A stretch of 64,000 nt of DNA from Desulfomarina profundi (lineage in GTDB: Bacteria; Desulfobacterota; Desulfobulbia; Desulfobulbales; Desulfocapsaceae). Every line of letters starts with the position of its first letter. Within the stretch, counting starts at the first letter, position 1. Below the pieces are notes generated by a model. That model was not told the DNA's origin, ran no database searches, and was given only the letters and a program-made list of their open reading frames with translations. Shown here in pieces: positions 27,923 through 36,200 of this stretch. Both the position numbers and the translations under genes were made by a program. The stretch lies in contig NZ_AP024086.1 in assembly GCF_019703855.1 (NCBI RefSeq), positions 1,632,501-1,696,500 on the forward strand, read 5' to 3'.

Positions 27923-28795
27923 TCATTTCACGGATTCAGATAGATATCTCATTTTGTACTTCTCTGTAAGTTGAAAGAATGATTGTCCCTCCTCTTTTTT
28001 TCCATGCTTTATACAACCATTCCCATAAACAGTACACTTTTTTTCAAGCTCAAGCAGGGCAGCCTGTATCTGATCTTGCTGAAGGATACCCGAATCCAGT
28101 AAATTGGTAATGGCTTGAATTCGTAACTTATCCATACCCACACGATAAATATAAGAGACCTGGTCCGCACGCCCTCCTTCTTTAATTGTCAACGGTAAAT
28201 CAATAAGATAAAACAAAAACCTGCAACTTACCCTGAGCCAGAAATCATAGTCTTCGCAACACCTCAGGCGTTCATCAAATTTTCCCACTTTTGAAAACAG
28301 CTCCTTTTTCAACATTACTGTTGACATACCAACTCCACATAACAGAAGACAGTGATTAAAGATATTGCCGTGTCGGGGAATATGGATCCTCTTCTGATTG
28401 AGATGTTGACCATTTCGAAGCCATTTTTCCCTCGTGTGACTGATCCAGAAATCTGGATTTTCATTCATTGCCGCAAACTGCAGTTCCAGTTTTTTTTTGT
28501 TCCAGTGATCATCTGAATCAAGAAAAGCAATATAGGGATATCTGGCGACTGTAATCCCGCTGTTTCTTGCTCCAGCAGGCCCACGATTTTCCTGCCGTAA
28601 ATAAATTACATCAATGGTATACCGTTGAGAAAAATCCCTAACAACCGATGCGGTTTGATCAGTGGACCCGTCATCAACAACGATAATTTCTCCACATCTC
28701 ACCGTTTGCCTGCGTATGGATTCAAGCGCCCGGTTGAGGAATTCTGAACGATTGTAAGTGGGAATAATGACCGAAACTGGGCAGGGAGACATCAA
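27923..28795 (-). CDS. Family 2 glycosyltransferase
   Basis: GT-A fold glycosyltransferase of 290 aa, probably cytoplasmic or membrane-peripheral. VSVIIPTYNRSEFLNRALES opens it, followed by EIIVVDDGSTDQTA, RNSGITVARYPYIAFLDSDD (the DXD metal site is SDD) and the acceptor-side RCCEDYDFWLRVS, which corresponds to the conserved ED(Y)xxWxR motif. There is no transmembrane segment. The target sugar or lipid cannot be inferred. It is isolated from other polysaccharide genes and appears linked to the SPL-like gene downstream. Confidence 0.88.
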   Translation of the reverse strand: MMSPCPVSVIIPTYNRSEFLNRALESIRRQTVRCGEIIVVDDGSTDQTASVVRDFSQRYTIDVIYLRQENRGPAGARNSGITVARYPYIAFLDSDDHWNKKKLELQFAAMNENPDFWISHTREKWLRNGQHLNQKRIHIPRHGNIFNHCLLLCGVGMSTVMLKKELFSKVGKFDERLRCCEDYDFWLRVSCRFLFYLIDLPLTIKEGGRADQVSYIYRVGMDKLRIQAITNLLDSGILQQDQIQAALLELEKKCTVYGNGCIKHGKKEEGQSFFQLTEKYKMRYLSESVK

Positions 28796-28872
28796 AATCT
28801 TGTTAAGTTTTTAATTTTTTAATTATGCAAATATAAACAATAATTATTATGGCAATTTACCAAAGTAATACT

Positions 28873-28917
28873 GTATACTATAGAATTCGAATAGTATACT
28901 CCTTCTCCCCGGAGAAG
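28873..28917 (+). promoter_or_regulatory. Paired hairpins in the rng leader
   Basis: Two adjacent inverted repeats, GTATACTAT/ATAGTATAC (28873-28899) and CTTCTCC/GGAGAAG (28902-28917), lie 30-75 bp before the rng start. RNase E in enterics controls its own mRNA through leader hairpins; a similar role here is only suggested by position. Confidence 0.4.
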
Positions 28918-28946
28918 TCTAAATATTAGATAATTACGGTTTTACA

Positions 28947-30443
28947 ATGTCCACAGAAATAATGATCAACGCGACGAGCTATGAGGTGCGTCTGGCCCTT
29001 GTGGAGGATGGAACCCTGAGCGAATTTCATATGCAGAGGCATACTGAAAAAGGCCTCATGGGAAATGTCTACAAAGGCAAAGTGGTTCGTGTCCTGCCGG
29101 GGATGCAGGCTGCATTTGTGGATATCGGCTTGGAGCGCACAGGATTTCTCTACGTTGCCGACGTCTGCGTTGCCTCTGATTCCCCCGAACTTTGTTCCTG
29201 CATGACCGACTGTGCTAATACCAATATAAAAGCCCAGGGACTTCACATTGAAGATCTTCTGACTGAAGGTCAGGATATCATTGTCCAGGTCAACAAGGAT
29301 CCTATCGGTACAAAAGGGGCAAGACTCACCTGCCATATAACCCTTCCCTGCCGAAATCTTGTTTTTATTCCCCTTACGGACCATATCGGCATATCAAGAA
29401 AAATTGAGGACGAGGAAGTTCGCGAACAACTCAAACAACAGATCGAGGAAATTCGTCCCGATAATGCCGGTTTTATCGTTCGGACAGTCGCAGAACATGC
29501 AACCAGGGAAGAGCTTGAAGCTGACATGGAGTTTCTGATGCTGCTCTGGGATGACGTAATGGACAGGGCCAAAAACCTGCCAGCACCTGCAGTTATCTTT
29601 GAAGATCTTGATATTATCTCCAGATCCATCAGGGATTTTTTCACTCTTGATGTGGATAAACTCATAATAGATGATCCGGCCGGGCATAAAAAACTTCTCC
29701 AGTTCGCGGAAACATTTGCCCCCCAGCTTCTGGACAAAATCGAACTGTATGACGAAAAAATCCCCCTGTTTGAAGCCCACAACATAGAGGCGGAAATAAC
29801 AAGGGCCACAGAAAAGAAAGTATGGTTGCGTTCCGGTGGATATATCATAATTGAAAGTACGGAAGCGTTGTCAGTAATCGATGTCAATACTGGGCGATTT
29901 GTTGGAAAAAAGAATCTGAATGATACGATTTTCAAAACCAATATGGAAGCGGCGATTGAGATAGCCTACCAACTTCGATTACGTAATATCGGTGGAATAA
30001 TCATTATTGATTTCATTGATATGGAAGATGAACAGCATCGGGAAACTCTCTTTAATACATTTAAGGAGGCCGTAAAAAAAGATAAGAGCAGGAATAATAT
30101 TCTCAAGCTCTCTGAATTTGGTCTGGTGCAGATGACACGGAAAAGAAATTCTGAAAACCTGCACCAGCTGATGTGCGAACCCTGCCACTACTGTTCCGGC
30201 GAAGGTATGATCAAATCCAGGCGCACAATCTGCTATGATATCTTCAGAAAAATCAGCAGGAATGTCAGCAGGGCAAAAGGATCGACCATAACCCTGCGGG
30301 TCCATCCCAGAATAGCGGACATGCTCAATGAGGAAGAAGAGTTGACAAGAACACGCCTTGAGGAGGACACAGGAAAACGCATTATTGTCGCGCCCTCAAA
30401 AGACCTGCACATGGAAAAATACGAAATAATCTGGCAGAATTAA
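28947..30443 (+). CDS. rng: Ribonuclease G (RNase E/G family)
   Basis: Endoribonuclease of 498 aa for rRNA maturation and mRNA decay. The S1 domain covers about residues 38-125 (GNVYKGKVVRVLPGMQAAFV, DIGLERTGFLYVADV). The catalytic DNase I-like domain carries the metal-binding aspartates in LSVIDVNTGRFVG and GGIIIIDFIDM. LSEFGLVQMTRKR and the zinc-link CEPCHYCSGEGMIKS follow. The protein lacks the long C-terminal scaffold of RNase E, hence RNase G. The S1 domain has a cysteine-containing insert (ADVCVASDSPELCSCMTDCA) that is unusual. Confidence 0.94.
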   Translation: MSTEIMINATSYEVRLALVEDGTLSEFHMQRHTEKGLMGNVYKGKVVRVLPGMQAAFVDIGLERTGFLYVADVCVASDSPELCSCMTDCANTNIKAQGLHIEDLLTEGQDIIVQVNKDPIGTKGARLTCHITLPCRNLVFIPLTDHIGISRKIEDEEVREQLKQQIEEIRPDNAGFIVRTVAEHATREELEADMEFLMLLWDDVMDRAKNLPAPAVIFEDLDIISRSIRDFFTLDVDKLIIDDPAGHKKLLQFAETFAPQLLDKIELYDEKIPLFEAHNIEAEITRATEKKVWLRSGGYIIIESTEALSVIDVNTGRFVGKKNLNDTIFKTNMEAAIEIAYQLRLRNIGGIIIIDFIDMEDEQHRETLFNTFKEAVKKDKSRNNILKLSEFGLVQMTRKRNSENLHQLMCEPCHYCSGEGMIKSRRTICYDIFRKISRNVSRAKGSTITLRVHPRIADMLNEEEELTRTRLEEDTGKRIIVAPSKDLHMEKYEIIWQN

Positions 30444-30523
30444 TTTTTTTCTCAACCCTGTAGCAATGGCACAGGATTGAGCCACCTCATTCATTCTTTG
30501 TATCTACAGGAGCTTAGCCTGTC

Positions 30524-31900
30524 ATGGCTTTCAAATACAAAAAAAAATCTTCCGGTCCCCGTCGCTTTTTTCTCACAATCCTGCTGCTCCTTGTCATCAC
30601 CGTTATAACCGGTGGTTTTTTCCTCTTTTTCGAAGGAGAAAAACCTGTTGCAAGCCTCAATGGAAACGGTGAATTCATCGGTAAAAAGGGGGTTGTCAAA
30701 TTCACTGTCTCAGACAATCAGAGTGGAATAAAATCAATTACTCTAACAGCAGCCCAGAACGATCAAACAAAAATACTTTATAAAAAAACTTTTAAAAGGA
30801 ATTCTTATAAAGGGCAGGCTGGTCCGACAAAAGAGAGTAAAGCTATTTCTTTCGATGCAAAGAAACTTGGCTTTAAAGACGGTCCGGTACTGCTTGCTCT
30901 TGAAACCTCCGATTTTTCTTTCAGAGGCTGGCTGAAAGGAAATACCACCCATGTCACGAAGAAAATTATTCTGGACACCAAACCTCCCCGGATCCAGATT
31001 CTCCACAGTGAAAAATATATTATACCCGGCGGAAGTGGTATAGCCATTTACAGATTATCTGACAAGGAAGCCGGAAATGGCGTCATGCTCAACGGCCATT
31101 TCAACCCCGGATTTCTGATTGGGGACGGCCGCGATGATACGTTCATCGCATTTTTCGGTCTTCCCTATGATGCCAAATCAATAGACACCCTCGCAGTCAC
31201 CGCCATTGACAGAGCAGGTAACCGGACAGTGGCCCCCTTTTCCACAATATATAAGGCCGACAGGAAGAAACGTGACAGGATTAATGTCACAGATGGCTTT
31301 CTGAACAAGAAAATTCCTGAGTTTGAGCAGTTCTACCCTGATCTCACAGGAACCTTTTTGGAAAAATATCTCTATATAAACAATACAGTACGCAAACAGA
31401 ACAACCAGAAAATAAGCTCTTTATGCAATAGCCCATCTGCAAAAAGAATGTGGAAAGACAAATTTGCGCGAATGCCCGGCAGTTCAAGAGCCGGTTTTGC
31501 CGACCATCGCACCTATTTTTATAAAGGACGTCCCATTGACAAACAAGTCCACCTGGGTATGGATATAGCATCAACAAGACGTGCCAATGTGAGAGCTGCC
31601 AACAGCGGTATAATTGTTTATGCGGATTATTTAGGTATCTACGGCAACATGATCATGATTGATCACGGTCAGGGGGTCTTCAGTCTTTATTCACATCTCA
31701 GCCAGATTAATGTGGCTCCAGGAGACAAAGTCACACCACAATCCGTTATTGGATTAACGGGCACTACCGGAATGGCCGGAGGAGATCATCTCCATTTCTC
31801 CATGCTTGTCAATGGTATTTTTGTCACCCCAAAAGAATGGTGGGATCAGCACTGGATTGAGGTGACCGTGGATGAGCCGCTTATCGATTCCAAATTTTAA
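30524..31900 (+). CDS. M23-family peptidoglycan metalloendopeptidase, membrane-anchored
   Basis: A 458-aa envelope protein with an N-terminal transmembrane segment (FFLTILLLLVITVITGGFFL, residues 13-32), a large periplasmic region and a C-terminal LytM/M23 domain. Zinc ligands are visible in HLGMDIAST (HxxxD) and in GGDHLHFSML (HxH), and the lid motif VYADYLGIYGNMIMIDHG is present. It should cleave cross-links in peptidoglycan. The middle region, with repeated Ig-like phrases such as FTVSDNQSGIKSITLTA and VTAIDRAGNRTV, looks like beta-sandwich spacers. It follows rng by 80 bp, across an imperfect CTCAA/TTGAG hairpin at about 30452-30482. Confidence 0.88.
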   Translation: MAFKYKKKSSGPRRFFLTILLLLVITVITGGFFLFFEGEKPVASLNGNGEFIGKKGVVKFTVSDNQSGIKSITLTAAQNDQTKILYKKTFKRNSYKGQAGPTKESKAISFDAKKLGFKDGPVLLALETSDFSFRGWLKGNTTHVTKKIILDTKPPRIQILHSEKYIIPGGSGIAIYRLSDKEAGNGVMLNGHFNPGFLIGDGRDDTFIAFFGLPYDAKSIDTLAVTAIDRAGNRTVAPFSTIYKADRKKRDRINVTDGFLNKKIPEFEQFYPDLTGTFLEKYLYINNTVRKQNNQKISSLCNSPSAKRMWKDKFARMPGSSRAGFADHRTYFYKGRPIDKQVHLGMDIASTRRANVRAANSGIIVYADYLGIYGNMIMIDHGQGVFSLYSHLSQINVAPGDKVTPQSVIGLTGTTGMAGGDHLHFSMLVNGIFVTPKEWWDQHWIEVTVDEPLIDSKF

Positions 31901-31923
31901 TATCTGCCTGCAAAAGGCAGCGA

Positions 31924-32091
31924 TCAATCTTCATAATCATAATCAGGGCGGCGGCACAATGCACAGCGAAGAGTCGGATCATCCCGATCGAAGATCCATT
32001 CCCATTTTTTTTCACGTATCATTGACTCTTCCTCAACACCACAGGTAATACACACCCATTTATCACCTTCTTCCGTTTCATACAAATGCAT
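31924..32091 (-). CDS. Small two-CxxC zinc-ribbon-like protein
   Basis: A 55-aa ORF opposite to its neighbours. It reads MHLYETEEGDKWVCITCGVE at the start and LRCALCRRPDYDYED at the end, so the two CxxC pairs (CITC, CALC) could bind one zinc. GAGGG lies 6 nt before the ATG. Protein binding or DNA binding is possible; no family was recognised. It sits between the M23 peptidase gene, with which it is convergent, and lptF, from which it is divergent. Confidence 0.6.
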   Translation of the reverse strand: MHLYETEEGDKWVCITCGVEEESMIREKKWEWIFDRDDPTLRCALCRRPDYDYED

Positions 32092-32304
32092 TGTTTCCCT
32101 CGATTTATTGATAATATGGTTTATAATCCCAATGACAATTTCTTATACGAATGAAAACACAGTTCATTATGGAGGCGATGAACCTCCCAAGCTGAATTTC
32201 ACATTCATTGAAAATACTTTTTACTACTGTTATTCAACCTGTCATGCAAGTTTTTTCTCCCGATAATTGTCGTGACAGCAGGTAGCCATCTTTCCGTGCA
32301 CTTT

Positions 32305-33735
32305 ATGAAACCGTTTTCCAGACTTCCCCTATTATTATACAGTTATCTGGCAACTGAAATGCTTGCACCCTTTTTTGCCAGTTTCATAATAATGAATTGT
32401 GTCTTTTTCCTGGTCAAGCTCATACCATTTCTCAACTTCACCCTGGAACTTGACATAGGGCTGGCTGATTTCATCAGGCTTTTCACTTATCTGTTCCCCA
32501 ATATTTTCCTCTATTCAATTCCCATGGCCGCAATGATGGGAGTAACCATTGGTTTTGCCCGCCTTTCAAGTGATTCAGAGATTCTCGCACTCAAAGCCAG
32601 CGGTATCAGCGTCTACCAGATCCTTCCCCCCGTCATTGTAGTAGCAACTCTTATCGCCCTGCTGACCGGTTATTTTTCCATACGGCTCATCCCTCTGAGT
32701 GAGATTTCCATGAAACATCTCACCTACCAGTTGCTGAGAGAAAAATTAAACAAAGGTATTAAAGAACACACCTTTACTGAAGCCCTTGGAGATGTAGTCG
32801 TTTACGTGGAAAAAATTGACAAACAGACTGGGGAATGGAAAAAGGTATGGGTTTCGGATATGCGCGGAGTTGACAACCCTGTTATAACCATGGCCTCAAC
32901 CGGCTCCATGAAAGGAAATGCAGAAAACATGCAAGTTTCCATAATTCTCCGTAACGGCAGCCTGCACAGGCCTGGAAATGACAATGCCCAGATCGTTCAA
33001 TTTGATCGATACAGGATTAACATTCCTCTCCTGCCCTCATCGACAAAGGCGACAAGATTGAAAAGAAGTGCCCTTACCATGGGGCAACTCCTTGCAGAAG
33101 CCAAATCGATCAAAGAAAACACGGAACATAAACGAAAACTGCTCATCGAATACCATAAACGCCTGGTTCTTCCGGTGGGTTGCCTTATGATCAGCCTCCT
33201 GGGTCTTCCCCTGGGTCTGCAGGCCAGACCCGGAAAAAAAGCTATCGGCATTCAGATTGGTCTTGCTATTTTTGTATTGTACTACATCCTTTTTACCTTT
33301 GGAAAAACTCTCGCTGAAGAGGATCGTCTACCAATTGCCCTGTCCATGTGGACACCCAATACCCTCTTTTTCGGCCTGGCTGTTTTCTGGATTACCAGAG
33401 TATCAAACGAAAAATCACTTATTCCTGAAAATATAACAGTTTTTTTTCAGAAAACAGGTAATAATATACGAACATTGCTTTCAAAATTTTATAACCAGGT
33501 AAAAACCGGATTTCTCGGTATCGCCCAATCCGACAGTTATGATGTTACTGGAGACACAGAAACTGACCGTGCAGAAAATATTGTAAAAGGAAATGCAAAA
33601 AGTCGAGTATTCCATGTAAAGTCATGCGAATATTATAATTGTAAAAACTGCACAATTGAGTTTAAGGACATTCAGGTCGCTCTGGACGCCGGATTCGAAC
33701 CGTGCCGATTCTGTAAAATTTTTATTGAAGAGTAA
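32305..33735 (+). CDS. lptF: LPS export permease LptF with C-terminal Ada-like zinc domain
   Basis: Inner-membrane permease of the LptBFG machine that extracts lipopolysaccharide and passes it to LptC. The 476-aa reading from 32305 opens MKPFSRLPLLLYSYLATEML, with six predicted membrane helices around a periplasmic beta-jellyroll (residues about 120-260) and the ARLSSDSEILALKASGIS coupling segment. Uniquely, the last ~45 residues (SRVFHVKSCEYYNCKNCTIE ... FEPCRFC) match the metal-binding head of Ada. A GTG start 33 bp upstream is also possible. The partner LptG and ATPase LptB are not in the window; lptE is at 50921. Confidence 0.88.
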   Translation: MKPFSRLPLLLYSYLATEMLAPFFASFIIMNCVFFLVKLIPFLNFTLELDIGLADFIRLFTYLFPNIFLYSIPMAAMMGVTIGFARLSSDSEILALKASGISVYQILPPVIVVATLIALLTGYFSIRLIPLSEISMKHLTYQLLREKLNKGIKEHTFTEALGDVVVYVEKIDKQTGEWKKVWVSDMRGVDNPVITMASTGSMKGNAENMQVSIILRNGSLHRPGNDNAQIVQFDRYRINIPLLPSSTKATRLKRSALTMGQLLAEAKSIKENTEHKRKLLIEYHKRLVLPVGCLMISLLGLPLGLQARPGKKAIGIQIGLAIFVLYYILFTFGKTLAEEDRLPIALSMWTPNTLFFGLAVFWITRVSNEKSLIPENITVFFQKTGNNIRTLLSKFYNQVKTGFLGIAQSDSYDVTGDTETDRAENIVKGNAKSRVFHVKSCEYYNCKNCTIEFKDIQVALDAGFEPCRFCKIFIEE

Positions 33736-33761
33736 CGTGTTCATTTTTCAGGAGATTTTCC

Positions 33762-35363
33762 ATGAAACTACCCACATCAAGTGAGATGAAAGGTCTTGAT
33801 ACGTCTGCCATTGAGGAGTTCAACATTCCAAGCATAGTGCTTATGGAAAATGCAGGCCTGGGAACTGTAAAAATGATGGAGAAACAGTGCGGTCCCTGTA
33901 AAGACACTTTTGCTCTTATTTTTGTCGGCCCGGGTAATAACGGTGGAGATGGTCTGGTCATCGGTCGCCATCTTCACCAGAGGGGTTGTAAGCCTGTGTT
34001 TTTTTTCCTGGTCAACCCGGATTCATTGAAAGGTGATGCGGCAGTCAATCTCAAGATTATAAAAAAACTCAGGTTACCGTTCCATGTCATAGATACACCC
34101 AGCAGGGTGGAGACAATACCAATTTTATTGAAGCAGTTTGAATCAAGAGGGTTACCCTGCTATGCAATAATTGATGCCATTTTCGGCATCGGTCTCACCA
34201 GAAAAGTGGAAAGCCATTTTGCTGACACCATAAATCTTATCAACAGAAAAAACTTCGCTCACCGGTCTCCTGTCATTTCCGTTGATACTCCTTCAGGGAT
34301 GGATGCAGATACAGGGAAAGTGCTTGGCACATGTATAAGAGCCAATTATACCGCCACATACTGCTGTGCAAAACCTGGCCATTTCATCCATGGCAGTGCT
34401 TCATGGACAGGAAAACTTGAAATAATCGACATAGGAATTCCCCCTGAGACCATCTACAATGCCGATATCAGAACAGAACTCACAACTCGGGAAAGCTGTA
34501 GAAAAATCACCTGCAATCTGAACCGAAAAAAAGCTTCCCATAAGGGTATACATGGTCACCTCCTCATCATCGCCGGATCATCAGGAAAGACAGGTGCAGC
34601 TGTTCTTGCAGCCAAAGGTGGGCTGAGGGCTGGAGCCGGGCTTGTTACCCTCTGTGTTCCGCATAAGCTGAATAGTATTTTTGAGGCAACTGTTGTTGAA
34701 GCGATGACAATTCCGCTCCCAAACAGTACCGATTACATTCTTCATGACGATATTGATCTGATCATTGATGCAGTCCAGGGCAAAAAGGCGGTTGTCCTCG
34801 GCCCCGGACTAGGTACAGACCCAAGCACTGCCAAACTTGTCATGCAGCTTTACAGTTCCGTTCCATGTCCTATGATCATAGATGCAGATGCGTTTAACAT
34901 CCTTGCAGCGAACAAAGAGGAAATTCCACTCCCGGCTGGTCCAAGGATTTTCACTCCCCATCCCGGCGAATTGAGCAGGTTGATAGGGAAAACAGCAGAT
35001 GACATCCAAAATAACCGCCTGGAAGCCACAGCGGAAGGCTGCGATGTTTTTTCAGGCTCGGATCATGAAACAATATTTATGCTGAAAGGCGCTGGAACTC
35101 TTATCACCTCAGGTGACGGCAAAACAGTTATCAATACCAGCGGCAATCCAGGAATGGCAACAGGGGGCATGGGAGACGTGCTGACTGGAATTATCGGAGC
35201 ACTTATATGCCAGGGGGTATCAGTCAGAAACAGTGCCATAGCCGGTGTTTTTCTCCATGGTTGCGCCGGAGACTGTCTCTATGAAAAGAAAGGTGCAGGA
35301 TATACAGCAAGTGAACTGGCTGATGCTGTTCCAGTAACCATAAAAAAATTCCTGAACGACTGA
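33762..35363 (+). CDS. nnrDE: Bifunctional NAD(P)H-hydrate epimerase / ADP-dependent dehydratase
   Basis: Repairs hydrated NADH/NADPH. The N-terminal YjeF-like epimerase spans about residues 1-215, with EFNIPSIVLMENAG, the GPGNNGGDGLVIGRHL motif and IDAIFGIGL. The C-terminal ribokinase-like dehydratase (about 230-533) has GHLLIIAGSSGKTGAAVLAA, GPGLGTDPSTA, IDADAFNILA and TPHPGELSRL, ending with NPGMATGGMGDVLTGIIGAL. Both halves look complete, 533 aa in all. Twenty-six bp separate it from lptF, so the two may be co-transcribed. It converges with ung across a repeat remnant. Confidence 0.94.
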   Translation: MKLPTSSEMKGLDTSAIEEFNIPSIVLMENAGLGTVKMMEKQCGPCKDTFALIFVGPGNNGGDGLVIGRHLHQRGCKPVFFFLVNPDSLKGDAAVNLKIIKKLRLPFHVIDTPSRVETIPILLKQFESRGLPCYAIIDAIFGIGLTRKVESHFADTINLINRKNFAHRSPVISVDTPSGMDADTGKVLGTCIRANYTATYCCAKPGHFIHGSASWTGKLEIIDIGIPPETIYNADIRTELTTRESCRKITCNLNRKKASHKGIHGHLLIIAGSSGKTGAAVLAAKGGLRAGAGLVTLCVPHKLNSIFEATVVEAMTIPLPNSTDYILHDDIDLIIDAVQGKKAVVLGPGLGTDPSTAKLVMQLYSSVPCPMIIDADAFNILAANKEEIPLPAGPRIFTPHPGELSRLIGKTADDIQNNRLEATAEGCDVFSGSDHETIFMLKGAGTLITSGDGKTVINTSGNPGMATGGMGDVLTGIIGALICQGVSVRNSAIAGVFLHGCAGDCLYEKKGAGYTASELADAVPVTIKKFLND

Positions 35364-35392
35364 CGAACAATAAAACAAAAAAAAACCATAGA

Positions 35393-35436
35393 TAGTGTCT
35401 ATCTGGAAATAATATTTCTTGCTTGAGTTCACCTAC
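35393..35436 (+). repeat. Dispersed repeat family A, remnant
   Basis: TAGTGTCTATCTGGAAATAA, TTGCTTGAGTTCA: the left end of the family A element with substitutions. It lies in the short gap between convergent nnrDE and ung. Confidence 0.45.
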
Positions 35437-36119
35437 CATTCGACAGGTTTTTGTCCTGTCTTTTCCAGGTATCTATTACATTTCACAAAAACATTGGACC
35501 CCAGAAAGCCCCTGTGAGCTGACAGTGGAGAAGGATGAGTTGTGGCGAGAACCAGGTGTTTTGTCTGATCGATGAGCGCTGTTTTTTTCTGGGCAAATGC
35601 ACCCCAGAGCATAAAAACGAGGTTTTCCTTTTTTTGTGATAATGTTTCAATAATATTGTCAGTCAAGGTATGCCAACCCAGTTTTACATGGGAATTTGGC
35701 CTCTTGGCAATCACAGTCAGACTGGCATTGAGGAGCAGAACCCCCTGCCTGGCCCACCTTGTCAGGTCACTGTCCCGGCTGACAGGTTTACCACTATAAA
35801 CTGATCGGTTGACTTCCTGCAGAATATTCCGCAATGACGGTGGAATCGGTATTCCTTCCCTGACAGAAAAGCACAATCCATGAGCCTCCGGTCCCTTTCC
35901 CGGATGCTCATTGAAATACGGATCCTGCCCTATGATAACAACCCTTGTATCGCCGAAACTGGTCTGTCTCATTGCAGCAAATACATTTTCACGCAGGGGA
36001 AAAACTTTTATATTTCCACCGGATTCATATGCCTTTTTTAAAAGAGATCTATGGTAACCCTGTCGCATGAGCGGTACCGTCTCTTCCCATAATTGTGACT
36101 CAGTCCGCATTTCCTCCAT
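35433..36119 (-). CDS. ung: Uracil-DNA glycosylase (family 1)
   Basis: Removes uracil from DNA, 228 aa. VVIIGQDPYF carries the catalytic aspartate motif, LLLNASLTV and the C-terminal ATTHPSPLSAHRGFLGSNVF with the catalytic histidine are all present. One oddity is the water-activating loop: GQDPY is followed by FNEHPGKGPEAHGL, about five residues longer than the usual GQDPYHG(x)AHGL. AHGLCFSV after the insert is normal, so activity is expected but should not be taken for granted. It converges with nnrDE. Confidence 0.93.
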   Translation of the reverse strand: MEEMRTESQLWEETVPLMRQGYHRSLLKKAYESGGNIKVFPLRENVFAAMRQTSFGDTRVVIIGQDPYFNEHPGKGPEAHGLCFSVREGIPIPPSLRNILQEVNRSVYSGKPVSRDSDLTRWARQGVLLLNASLTVIAKRPNSHVKLGWHTLTDNIIETLSQKKENLVFMLWGAFAQKKTALIDQTKHLVLATTHPSPLSAHRGFLGSNVFVKCNRYLEKTGQKPVEW

Positions 36120-36200
36120 GGCAACATCTCATTTCTTAATTTTGTAATCACTCAAAACAATGCGTATTAATTACAGGACTCAGGAACAGGCCGGCTTTTA

